Below, piece after piece: positions 34,193 to 43,062 of a DNA stretch of 64,000 nucleotides. This stretch comes from Streptomyces violaceusniger (lineage in GTDB: Bacteria; Actinomycetota; Actinomycetes; Streptomycetales; Streptomycetaceae). The stretch covers positions 7,316,001 to 7,380,000 of the forward strand of contig BJHW01000001.1 in assembly GCA_005405945.1 (NCBI GenBank), written 5' to 3'. Position 1 is the stretch's first letter; each line of letters opens with the position of its first letter. The notes under the pieces are model-generated. The model was not told the origin of the DNA. It did no database searches and saw only the letters and a list, made by a program, of their open reading frames with translations. The position numbers and the translations under genes are program-made.

Positions 34193-36469
34193 GCCCCGCC
34201 GAGAACCCCACCACACCCAGCACGAACGATTCCGCCCGGGCCCCCGGTCCGGCCGACGAGGGCCCCGGGGAAGCCCCGGACCGCCCTGACCCCGGCCGGG
34301 TCCCCGGACCAGCCGACGCTGGATCCGGGGGAGCCCCGGAGCCGTCGGGCAGAAGTGGGACGGGCGCCCCGGAGCGCCCTGGCCCTGATCGGGGCCCCGG
34401 CCCGTCCCCGGGCCAGCCGACGCGGGAGCCGGGGAAGCCCCGGGCACCTCGGCCAGAGGCGGGATGGGCGCCTCGTCCCGCCCTGGCCCTGATCGGGGCC
34501 CTCGGTCCGCCCTCGGTCCGGCCGACGGGGGGCCGGGGGAAGCTCTGGGCACCGCGGCCGGAGGTGAGGCCGGCGCCCCGGATCGCCCTGGCCCCGACCG
34601 GGCTTCCCGGCTCGTACCCGGGCCAGCCGACGAGGGGCCCGGAGAAGCCCCGGACACCTCGGTCAGAGGCGGGACCGGCGTCCCGGGCCGCCCCGGCGCC
34701 GACCGGGCTTCCCGGCCCGCCCCGGAGACCTCAGGCAGAGACAGGCTCGGCGCTCCGGATCGCCCCGGCCACGACCGGGACCGTCGGTCCGGCCCCCGGT
34801 CAGCCGACGGGGAGCCCGGGGAGGCCCCGGGTGCCTCGGCCAGAGGCGAGCCCGGCGCCCCGTCCCGCCACGGCCCCGAACGCGGCCCCCGGCCCGTCCC
34901 GGGGCAGCCGACGCGGAGCCCGGGGGAGCCCCGGGCGCTTCGGGCAAAGGCGAGCCCGGCGTTACGGGCCGCTGTGGTCCGCGGGGGCGGGACGAAGGAG
35001 CGGCTCAGTGGCCTGCCAGGGGGGCTCGCCCCGCCTCGGTAGTGGCCACTTCCCGGACCCCGAACGCCCTTGCGCGGATCGCCGAGCGGCACGCCCGGGC
35101 CTTTCATCGCGCCCGACGCCAACGAGCCGAGACCGTCGCCGCGCGCGAGGAGGGGCGGGAGCGGATATCCCGGGGGCGTTGTGGCGGCCTTACGGTCGTC
35201 GCCGTGTATGGCGCGGCGGGGGCGCTTGCCGTAGTGGCGCTGGTGTGGACCGAGTGGCATGGGGTGCGGCAGGCGGAGGCGGCGCTGGCCTTCGGGGCGC
35301 TCATCGCCGTGGGGGAGGCGATCCGGTGCGTCGAGGCGCCGCCCGCGCTGCCGGGCGGCGGCGGGGGAGTGCCCGATCCGCGCGGTGAGCCCGCGCCGCT
35401 CGCCGCCGCAGGCGCCCTCGGATACGCCCTGCTCGGGCGGCTCGGCGGGGAGCCCGCCACCCACGGCGTCCTCCAGGTGGTCACCGTCGTCGTGGCCGCG
35501 TCCCTCGCCGGGCTGGTGGCGCCGCTCGCCCTCGGCTGCCCGGTCGACCCCGGCCACACCGCTCGCCGGGTGCTGACCGCCGCTTTCGCCGCCGTCTGCT
35601 TCCAACCGCTGCACCGGACCGGCCGTTTGGCCGATTGGCTCGGCCACGGCCCGTCCATCGTCGGCTATTTGCTCGCCCTGCTGGCCCTGACCGCCCTCTG
35701 CGACGCCGTCCTGGCCGCCGCGCTCGCCCGCGCCCGTACCGGCTGGCCTTACGGGCCGCTGCTCCGCGACGAGCTGCGGTCGCTGCCCGGCGTGGGGGCT
35801 GCGGTGTGCGCGACCGCGGCCGTGATGGCGCTCACCGTGGCCGTCGCCGGGCTGTGGCCGGTGCCGGTGCTGGCGGTGCCGCTGCTGCTGATCCAGTACT
35901 CCTACCGCCGCTACGCCGGGATACGGGCCACCTACCGCCAGACCATCGCCTCCCTGGCCCGGTCGACCGAGATAGCCGGGTACACCCCGACGGGCCACGC
36001 CCGCGAGGTGGCCGGGCTCAGCCGGGCCGTGGGGCGTGAGCTGGGTCTCTCCGAACCCCGGCTGACCGTGCTGGAGTACGCGGCGCTGATGCACGACATC
36101 GGCCAGCTGTCGCTGGTGGACCCGGTGCCCGCCGGGGCCACCGAACCGCTGCCCGCCGCCGAGCAGCGAAAAATCGCGCTGCTCGGCGGCGCTGTGGTAC
36201 GCCAGACCGGGGTACCCGCCGAGGTGGCGCTGGTCGTGGAGCGCCAGGCGGACCCGTACCGCGAGCAGCCGCTCGCCGCGCGTATCGTGCGCGCGGTGAA
36301 CGCGTACACCGAGCTGGTGAGCGGGCCCGCGGCCGAGGGAGCGGCCGGGGCGGCCGCGCTGCGCGCCCTGGAGCGGCTGCGGCTGGCCACGGCGCGCGAC
36401 TTCGACCCGGTCGTGGTCGAGGCGCTCGCCACGGTGCTGTCGCGCGGGGTTCACGGCCGGCCCCGGTGA
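34189..36469 (+). CDS. HD-domain membrane protein with N-terminal Pro/Gly repeat region (two apparent frameshifts)
   Basis: The ATG overlaps the HD-GYP stop. Adding one base at the C4 run 34406-34409 and one in CCCGGGG at 34898-34904 gives one open frame of about 760 residues. Residues 1-280 are seven or so 35-residue repeats (PGPADEGPGEAP...RPGPDRASR), predicted disordered. Then come about seven membrane helices and a C-terminal HD domain with GHAREVAGLSRAVGRELGL and YAALMHDIGQLSLVDP. The second HD motif set is degenerate (no DGSGYP). Alternatively the HD part alone starts at GTG 35042. It probably acts with the upstream HD-GYP protein. Confidence 0.7.
34255..34930. repeat. ~105-bp degenerate coding tandem repeat
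   Basis: About seven copies encode PGPADxGPGEAP plus RPGPDRxxR blocks in the N-terminal part of the second HD protein. The same DNA repeat is open in more than one frame, which hides the frame breaks. Confidence 0.7.
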
Positions 36470-36734
36470 CCGGCCCGGTGACCGGCCCCGGTGAGAACTG
36501 AGAACTCGCCGGTAATGAGCGGGCCTCCCGAGGGGCATGGTTGGATGCGAGGAGAGGGGTGCCAGGCCAGATGGCCGGTGGCAAGGAGGTGTGGTGGGCG
36601 TCGCATCCCGGCCGCAGGGTGAGGGGTCGGGCTGAGATGTCCGCGAATGTGTGGCAGGTTGTCTTCAAGGGAGGGCGACGCCGTCCGCGAAGGCATCTGG
36701 TACGGGACGACTTCGATACCGGCAGGCGGGAATC

Positions 36735-37721
36735 GTGAAGATCTTCGGCAAGGTACGGCACCGGCCGTCCGCCTCATGGCGGCAGGCCACGGACCGTGCG
36801 TTCACGCTCATCGGCGACGGCCGGTACGAGGACGCGGGCGCGCTGCTGACCCGCGCCGCCGACCTGGAGCCGTGGCTGTCGGAGTCCTGGTTCAACCTGG
36901 CGCTGCTGCACAAGTTCCGGCACGACTGGGAGCAGGCGCGCGCCGCGGGGCTGCGGGCGGTCGCGCTGCTGGACCGCGAGACGGGCGCTCCGGACTGGTG
37001 GAACGTGGGGATCGCGGCCACCGCGCTCCAGGACTGGCCGCTGGCCCGCCGCGCCTGGCAGGCGTACGGGCTGAAGGTGCCCGGAGAGGCGTCCGCGTCC
37101 GGTGAGCCGCTCGGCATGGAGCTGGGCAGCGCGGCGGTGCGGCTGTCCCCGGAGGGCGAGGCCGAGGTCGTCTGGGGCCGTCGGCTGGACCCGGCCCGGA
37201 TCGAGGTGCTGTCCATCCCGCTGCCGTCGTCAGGGCGGCGCTGGGGCGAGGTGGTGCTGCACGACGGTGTGCCGCACGGTGAGCGGGCGACCTCCGCGGG
37301 CCCCGTGTACCCGGTCTTCGACGAGATCGAGCTGTGGGCGCCGTCCCCGGTGCCGACCTGGGTGGTGCTGCTGGAGGCGGCCACCGAGGCCGACCGGGAC
37401 GCCCTGGAGCGGCTCGCGGCGGACGCGGGCTTCGCGGCCGAGGACTGGTCGTCGTCGGTGCGGCTGCTGTGCCGTTCCTGCTCGGAGAGCCGGATGCCCA
37501 GCGACGAGGGCGAGGGCGAGCATCTGGACCCCCACGACCACAGCGAACCGGGCCACCCCGGGCCGCTGGGCCACCGTATGGCGGGCTCGGGCTCGCTGTG
37601 GGTCCCCGAGCGCGAATGCGGGATCGCGGCGCCTGGGGGGCTGGTGCGGGGGCTGCTGGACGGGTGGGTCGCGGACAGCCCGGACACGCGTGAGTGGCGG
37701 GACTTGGAAGAGGTCTGCTGA
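36735..37721 (+). CDS. TPR-containing conserved protein
   Basis: This is 328 residues from a GTG (MKIFGKVRHRPSASWRQ). The first 120 residues form TPR-like helices (TLIGDGRYEDAGALLTRAADLEPWLSESWFNLALLHKF, DWPLARRAWQAYG). The second half is a beta-rich domain with RLDPARIEVLSIPLPSSGRRWGEVVLHDG, two CxxC-like cysteines (CRSCSES) and a WVPERECGIAAP segment. The whole protein resembles a conserved Streptomyces protein of unknown function. An upstream in-frame ATG 84 nt earlier lacks conservation-like sequence. Confidence 0.8.
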   Translation: MKIFGKVRHRPSASWRQATDRAFTLIGDGRYEDAGALLTRAADLEPWLSESWFNLALLHKFRHDWEQARAAGLRAVALLDRETGAPDWWNVGIAATALQDWPLARRAWQAYGLKVPGEASASGEPLGMELGSAAVRLSPEGEAEVVWGRRLDPARIEVLSIPLPSSGRRWGEVVLHDGVPHGERATSAGPVYPVFDEIELWAPSPVPTWVVLLEAATEADRDALERLAADAGFAAEDWSSSVRLLCRSCSESRMPSDEGEGEHLDPHDHSEPGHPGPLGHRMAGSGSLWVPERECGIAAPGGLVRGLLDGWVADSPDTREWRDLEEVC

Positions 37722-37860
37722 GCGCCTGGCGGCTGGCGGCCGCACTGGGGTCCTAGGGGTGTCGGGCGGATCGCGGCGCCTGCGGCGGGCCTGTCCCCTC
37801 CCCGCCCTTCCCGAAACCGGGGCTTCGCCCCAGGCCCCGGGGTGGGGCTCTGCCCCCGGT

Positions 37861-38034
37861 CCCGATCCGGGGCTCTGCCCCCGGTCCCGATCCGGGGCTC
37901 TGCCCCCGGTCCCGATCCGGGGCTCTGCCCCGGTCCCGATCCGGGACTCTGCCCCCGGTCCCGATCCGGGACTCTGCCCCCGGTCCCGATCCGGGACTCT
38001 GCCCCCGGTCCCGATCCGGGACTCTGCCCCTGGC
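37861..38034. repeat. 25-bp tandem repeat, seven copies
   Basis: Units CCCGATCCGGGGCTCTGCCC plus CCGGT begin at 37861, 37886, 37911, 37935, 37960, 37985 and 38010. The third is 24 bp because its C run is one base short. Later copies carry GGGACT for GGGGCT. Each can form a GGGGC/GCCCC hairpin. Confidence 0.9.
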
Positions 38035-38380
38035 CCCGAACTGGGGCTTCGCCCCAGGCCCCGGTGGGGCTCTGCCTCAGGTCCTGGGGCGGAGCTGCCC
38101 CAGACCCCGGCCGGGAGTCCCGGAGGTGCCCGGTCTTTCGCTGCGCTGGTGTGCCGACCGCGATCAGGCCGCCGGTGCGGGCACTCGCGCCCTCACCGTC
38201 GGTCCCGCGAACGCCCTGGCCCCCTGGCCTCCTGGTCACCGGTCGGCTGCTCGATCACCGCGTCGCGGGTGGCGCGGTCGGTGCCCTGGTCGGTGAGCTG
38301 ATCGCGGCTGCGGTCGGTTCGTCGGCCACGGGGCCGGGGGCGAAGCCCCCGGTAGCGGGGAGGGGCGGGGAGGGGGAAGC

Positions 38381-38430
38381 ATCGATATGCGGCTCCGCCG
38401 CGTGGATCGATATGCGGCTCCGCCGCGTGG
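38381..38430. repeat. Direct 25-bp duplication of the inverted-repeat arm
   Basis: ATCGATATGCGGCTCCGCCG plus CGTGG occurs twice head to tail. The same sequence forms the right arm of the hairpin at 20257-20334. Confidence 0.9.
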
Positions 38431-38537
38431 TCCGCCAGCAGCCCGGTCACAGTGCGTAAGCGCACCGCACCCCGCCGCGCCGTGCCCGTACCCTGTAGGG
38501 CGACGCATCACGGTTGAAGGAAGGCATACGGCGGACG

Positions 38538-39166
38538 ATGTCGCAGCAAGGGACGAAGCAGCGGGTGGACGACGAGTTCATCGTGGACACGGAGGACTGC
38601 GAGGAGCGCGAGCGGGCCTTCCGCGAGCGCGGCACCGCCCGCCCGATCACCGTGTACGGCAACCCGGTCCTGCACAAGGAGTGCCGGGACGTGACCGTGT
38701 TCGACGAGGAGCTCGCGCGGCTCGTCGACGACATGTTCGCCAGCCAGCGGGCGGCGGAGGGCGTGGGCCTGGCCGCCAACCAGATCGGTGTCGACCTTAA
38801 GGTCTTCGTCTACGACTGCATGGACGACGAGGGCGTTCGCCATGTGGGCGTGGTGTGCAACCCGGTGCTGGAGGAGCTGCCGGCCGACCGCCGGGTGCTG
38901 GACGACTCCAACGAGGGCTGCCTGTCGGTCCCCACGGCCTACGCGGAGCTGGCCCGCCCGACTACGCGGTGGTGCGCGGCCAGGACCTCAACGGCGAGCC
39001 GATCGCGGTGCGCGGCACCGGCTACTTCGCGCGCTGCCTCCAGCACGAGACCGACCACCTTTACGGCTACCTCTACATCGACCGGCTCTCCAAGCGCGAC
39101 CGTAAGGATGTGCTGAAGCAGATGGCCGAGGGCACCGCCCGCTATGAGACGGTGCCCAACGACTGA
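38538..39166 (+). CDS. def: Peptide deformylase (one apparent frameshift)
   Basis: Repaired, this is 209 residues from MSQQGTKQRVDDEF. The three deformylase motifs are GVGLAANQIG, EGCLSVP (metal Cys) and QHETDHLYG (HExxH-type metal site). The frame breaks at the C3 run 38957-38959 after AELARP; one added C continues DYAVVRGQDLNGEPIAVRG. It removes the formyl group from nascent N-termini, an essential function unless another copy exists. The roughly 40-residue N-terminal extension is typical of actinobacterial forms. It is convergent with nrdB. Confidence 0.9.
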
Positions 39167-39183
39167 GCGCGTCCCACCGCGCA

Positions 39184-39217
39184 GGGCGGGCCGGACCTCT
39201 CCGGGTCCGGCCCGCCC
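39184..39217. terminator. Bidirectional terminator between def and nrdB
   Basis: GGGCGGGCCGGACC and its exact complement form a 14-bp stem around a 6-nt loop between the convergent stops. Confidence 0.88.
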
Positions 39218-39225
39218 CGTAGACA

Positions 39226-40274
39226 TCAGAAGTCGTCGTCGAAGGCGACCGACCCCTCGACCGCGACCTGGTACGCCGAAGCGCGCCGCTCGAAGAAGTT
39301 GGTCAGCTCCTGGACGTTCTGCAGCTCCATGAAGGAGAACGGGTTCTCCGAGCCGAAGACCGGCGCGAAGCCGAGCCGCCGCAGGCGCTGGTCGGCCACG
39401 CACTGCAGGTACTCCTGCATCGACGCCGTGTTCATGCCCGGCAGCCCCTCGCCGCACAGATCGCGGGCGAACTGGAGCTCCGCCTCGACGGCCTCCTTCA
39501 GCATGTCGGTGACCTGCCGCTGGAGTTCGTCGTCGAAGAGTTCCGGCTCCTCCTCGCGGACGGTGTCCACGACCGAGAAGGCGAACTCCATGTGCATCGA
39601 CTCGTCGCGGAACACCCAGTTGGTGCCCGTCGCCAGGCCGTGCAGCAGCCCGCGCGAGCGGAACCAGTACACGTACGCGAAGGCGCCGTAGAAGAACAGC
39701 CCCTCGATGCAGGCCGCGAAGCAGATCAGGTTGAGCAGGAAGCGGCGGCGGTCCTCCTTGGTCTCCAGCCGCTCGATCTTCTCCACCGAGTCCATCCAGC
39801 GGAAGCAGAACTCCGCCTTCTCCCGGATGGCGGGGATGTTCTCGACGGCGGCGAAGGCCGCGGCGCGGTCGTCCGGGTCGGGGAGGTAGGTGTCCAGCAG
39901 CGTCAGATAGAACTGGACGTGCACCGCCTCCTCGAAGAGCTGCCGCGACAGATACAGCCGCGCCTCGGGGGAGTTGATGTGCTTGTAGAGCGTCAGCACC
40001 AGGTTGTTGGCCACGATCGAGTCGCCGGTCGCGAAGAAGGCGACCAGACGGCCGATCAGGTGCTGCTCACCGGGGAGAGCTTGGCGAGGTCGGCGACGTC
40101 GGAGTGGAGGTCGACCTCCTCCACGGTCCAGGTGTTCTTGATCGCGTCGCGGTAGCGGTCGTAGAACTGCGGGTACCGCATCGGCCGCAGGGTCAGCTCG
40201 AACCCGGGGTCCAGCAGGTTCTTGGTATGGCCCGGCGCGGTGTTCACGGTGGTCATCTCGGATGCGGTGGGCAT
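39226..40274 (-). CDS. nrdB: Ribonucleotide reductase class I small subunit (one apparent frameshift)
   Basis: Repaired, this is about 349 residues. The first ATG (MPTASEMTTVN) overlaps the nrdA stop as TAATG; an ATG 18 nt on is an alternative. The G4 run at 40072-40075 breaks the frame after DLAKLSP; one added base restores GEQHLIGRLVAFFATGDSIV. Diiron ligands sit in FEEAVHVQFY (Glu, His), CFAACIEGLFF and FRDESMHMEFAF. It generates the radical for the NrdA subunit. Essential-type enzyme, so the break is probably a read error. Confidence 0.9.
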
Positions 40275-42675
40275 TACTGGCAGGCCTCGCAGGACTCGGG
40301 GTTTTCCAGGGAGCAGGCGATCGCGTCGGCCTCGGCCGGGGCCTCCTGCACGGGGAGGGGAGCGGGGGTGGCGGCGGCGCCGCCCCGGGCGCTCTGGGCG
40401 ATCCGGGTGGCCGGACGCGAGCGCAGGTAGTACGTGGTCTTGATGCCGCGCTTCCAGGCGTACGCGTACATCGAGCTGAGCTTGCCGATGGTCGGCGAGG
40501 CCATGAAGAGGTTCAGCGACTGGCTCTGGTCGAGGTACGGGGTGCGGGCCGCCGCCATGTCGATCAGGGCGCGCTGCGGGATCTCCCACGCGGTGCGGTA
40601 CAGCTCCCGTACGTCCGCGGGCACCCAGGAGAAGTCCTGGACCGAGCCGTTGGACTCGCGCAGCGCCTCGCGGGTCTGGGCGTCCCAGACGCCCAGCTTC
40701 TTGAGGTCGTCCACCAGATAGGAGTTGACCTGGAGGAACTCCCCGCTGAGCGTTTCGCGCTTGAAGAGGTTGGAGACCTGCGGCTCGATGCACTCGTAGA
40801 CCCCGCGATGGAGGCGATGGTCGCGGTCGGCGCGATCGCCAGCAGCAGCGAGTTCCGCATCCCGGACTTCGCCATCCGCGCGCGCAGTGCCTGCCAGCGC
40901 TCCGGCCAGGTGGCCACCGCGTCCGGGTAGTGGTCCGGGTGCAGCACACCGCGCGCGGTGCGGGTCTCGGCCCAGGCGGGGTGCGGGCCGTGGCGCTCGG
41001 CGAGCTCGCAGGACGCCTCGTACGCGGCGAGCATGATGCGCTCGGAGATCCGCGTGGAGAGCGCCGTGGCCTCGGGCGAGTCGAACGGCAGCCGCAGCCG
41101 GAAGAAGACGTCCTGGAGGCCCATGAGGCCCAGACCCACCGGGCGCCAGCGGGAGTTGGAGGCCCCGGCCTCCTCCGTGGGGTAGAAGTTGATGTCCACC
41201 ACGCGGTCGAGGAAGGTCACGGCGGTGTGGACGGTGGCGTCCAGGCGCTCCCAGTCCAGCTGCCCGTCCTCGCCCAGGTGCGCGGCGAGGTTGACCGATC
41301 CGAGGTTGCACACGGCGGTCTCGCCGTCGTTCGTGACCTCCAGGATCTCGGTGCAGAGGTTGGAGGAGTGGACGACCCTGCCAGGCTCGGCGGTCTGGTT
41401 GGCGGTGCGGTTGGCGGCGTCCTTGAACGTCATCCAGCCGTTGCCGGTCTGCGCGAGGGTGCGCATCATCCGGGCGTACAGCTGGCGCGCCGGGACCTGC
41501 TTGACGGCCTTCCCCTCGGCCTCGGCCCGGCGGTACGCGGCGTCGAACTCCTCGCCCCACAGGTCCACCAGATCGGGCGCGTCCACCGGGGAGAACAGCG
41601 ACCAGTCGGCGTCCGCCTCGACCCGGCGCATGAACTCGTCCGGGATCCAGTGGGCGATGTTGAGGTTGTGGGTGCGGCGGGCGTCCTCGCCGGTGTTGTC
41701 CCGCAGCTCCAGGAACTCCTCGAGGTCCGCGTGCCAGGTCTCCAGGTAGACACAGGCCGCGCCCTTGCGCCGGCCGCCCTGGTTGACGGCGGCCACCGAG
41801 GCGTCGAGCGTGCGCAGGAACGGCACGATGCCGTTGGAGTGCCCGTTGGTGCCCCGGATCAGCGAACCGCGCGCCCGGATGCGGGAGTAGGACAGGCCGA
41901 TGCCGCCCGCGTGCTTCGACAGCCGCGCCACCTGGTGGTAGCGGTTGTAGATCGAGTCCAGCTCGTCCAGCGGCGAGTCCAGCAGATAGCAGGACGACAT
42001 CTGCGGATGCCGGGTGCCGGAGTTGAACAGCGTGGGGGAGCTGGGAAGGTACGACAGCGTGCTGGTCAGCCGGTAGAGCTCGGCCACGTCCTCCAGCGCC
42101 CGCTCCGAGTGGTCCTCGGCGAGCCCGCAGGCCACGCGCAGCAGGAAGTGCTGCGGGGTCTCGATCACCTGACGGGTGAGGGGGTGGCGCAGCAGATAGC
42201 GGCTGTAGAGGGTGCGCAGCCCGAAGTAGCCGAAGCGGTTGTCGGCGCCGTCGGCCAGGGCCCGCTCCACCAGCGCGTCCAGCCGCTCGGCGTGGGCGGC
42301 GGCGAACTCCGCGGTGGAGTCGGCGAGCAGGCCCTCGCGGTGGCCCACCCGGACGGAGGCCGAGAAGGAGACCGCGCCCTGCCCGGCCGCCTCCTGCGTG
42401 ATGGTGAGCGCCAGCAGCCGCGCCGCGAGCCGCGAGTACTCCGGCTCCTCGGCGATCAGCCCGGCCGCCGCCTCGGTCGCGAGGGCCCGCAACTCCGCCT
42501 CGTCCGAGCCGGGATGACGGCCGCGCAGGGCGGCGGCCGCGACCTTGCCGGGGTCGGTGGCGGGCAGGTCGGCGGTGAGTCCGGTAAGAGTCCGTAGCAG
42601 GGCGGTCCCGGGCGCGTCGTCCGCTGCCTGAGAAGCCGCCTGCGCTGAAACCGGATCGGCGGGCGCGATGGTCAC
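40274..42675 (-). CDS. nrdA: Ribonucleotide reductase class I large subunit (one apparent frameshift)
   Basis: Repaired, this is about 800 residues. GTG start (MTIAPADPVSAQAA) with GGGAG about 11 nt upstream. Active-site features include SSCYLLDSPLDEL, KHAGGIGLSYSRIRARGS, SSNLCTEILEVTNDGETAVCNLGSVNL (catalytic Asn/Cys/Glu) and a C-terminal redox pair in ENPESCEACQ. The frame breaks at the C4 run 40801-40804 between TIASIAG and VYECIEPQVSNLF. It reduces ribonucleotides to deoxyribonucleotides. Two NrdR boxes precede it. Confidence 0.92.
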
Positions 42676-43062
42676 TGAGGTGCTCTCCCTCGCTGGGCTG
42701 GGGCCACGAGGGGTGGTGCGATGGGCGCGTACGGGCATGCCGATGCCGCACTCCTCGTACGCCGGGCACACCACGCAGCGTCCATCGGCCCAACCCTCGA
42801 GGCCGGGGGACGTGTTCACAGGGCCGTCGGCAGGTGCTCGGACTCACGGGCACGCCGAATTGAGCGCACACGTACACCGTTGCGGGACAGTTCCGGATTC
42901 CCACCGGATTCCCCTGCGGCGACAGCGAGGACGAGCATACATCTTGTGTCGGTCGACGCACGCGCCACCATATCTTGTGTCGGAGCTGCGGAGTTTCGCA
43001 TGAATGTGCTAATGCGTTCCGGAGGTGGCCCGTGACCTGGGGGCGTGTGGCGCGCCCGCCGG
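42676..43062. other. nrdA upstream region (no gene)
   Basis: This 387-bp gap between nrdA and the SARP gene has no credible coding frame. It carries two NrdR-box-like sites, and RNA from them would leave a long nrdA leader of about 250 nt. No B12 box or recognisable riboswitch core was found. Confidence 0.6.
42934..42980 (-). promoter_or_regulatory. Two NrdR boxes upstream of nrdA
   Basis: On the minus strand, ACACAAGATATGGTGG (42965-42980) matches the 16-bp NrdR palindrome ACACwATATATwGTGT at about 13 positions. ACACAAGATGTATGCT (42934-42949) is a weaker copy. Their centres are 31 bp apart, three helical turns, as is usual for paired NrdR sites. NrdR represses RNR genes when dATP is high. 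Confidence 0.7.

Larger units (their letters stand above)
37745..38440. repeat. Repeat-filled intergenic region (no gene)
   Basis: The 815-bp gap between the TPR gene and def holds the dispersed-repeat head (GGGCGGATCGCGGCGCCTGC), CCCTCCCCGCCCTTCCCG, seven 25-bp units, degenerate relatives, then GGGGAGGGGCGGGGAGGG and two inverted-repeat arms. Frames spanning it are low-complexity translations. Apart from a likely def promoter near its end, nothing else is seen. Confidence 0.75.

Noticed and set aside
35042..36469. The second HD protein as a separate gene from GTG 35042
   Set aside because: Possible, but no good ribosome site precedes the GTG, and repairing one G/C-run loss at about 34900 joins it to the upstream frame without stops.
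32633..36538. A 1301-codon frame antisense to the HD-domain genes
   Set aside because: Low-complexity Gly/Arg/Pro shadow without domains; the sense strand encodes HD motifs.
25688..38034. CRISPR arrays at the tandem repeats
   Set aside because: Units are contiguous with no unique spacers, and no cas genes are present.
42676..43062. A cobalamin riboswitch before nrdA
   Set aside because: No B12-box-like sequence was found on the minus strand by eye.
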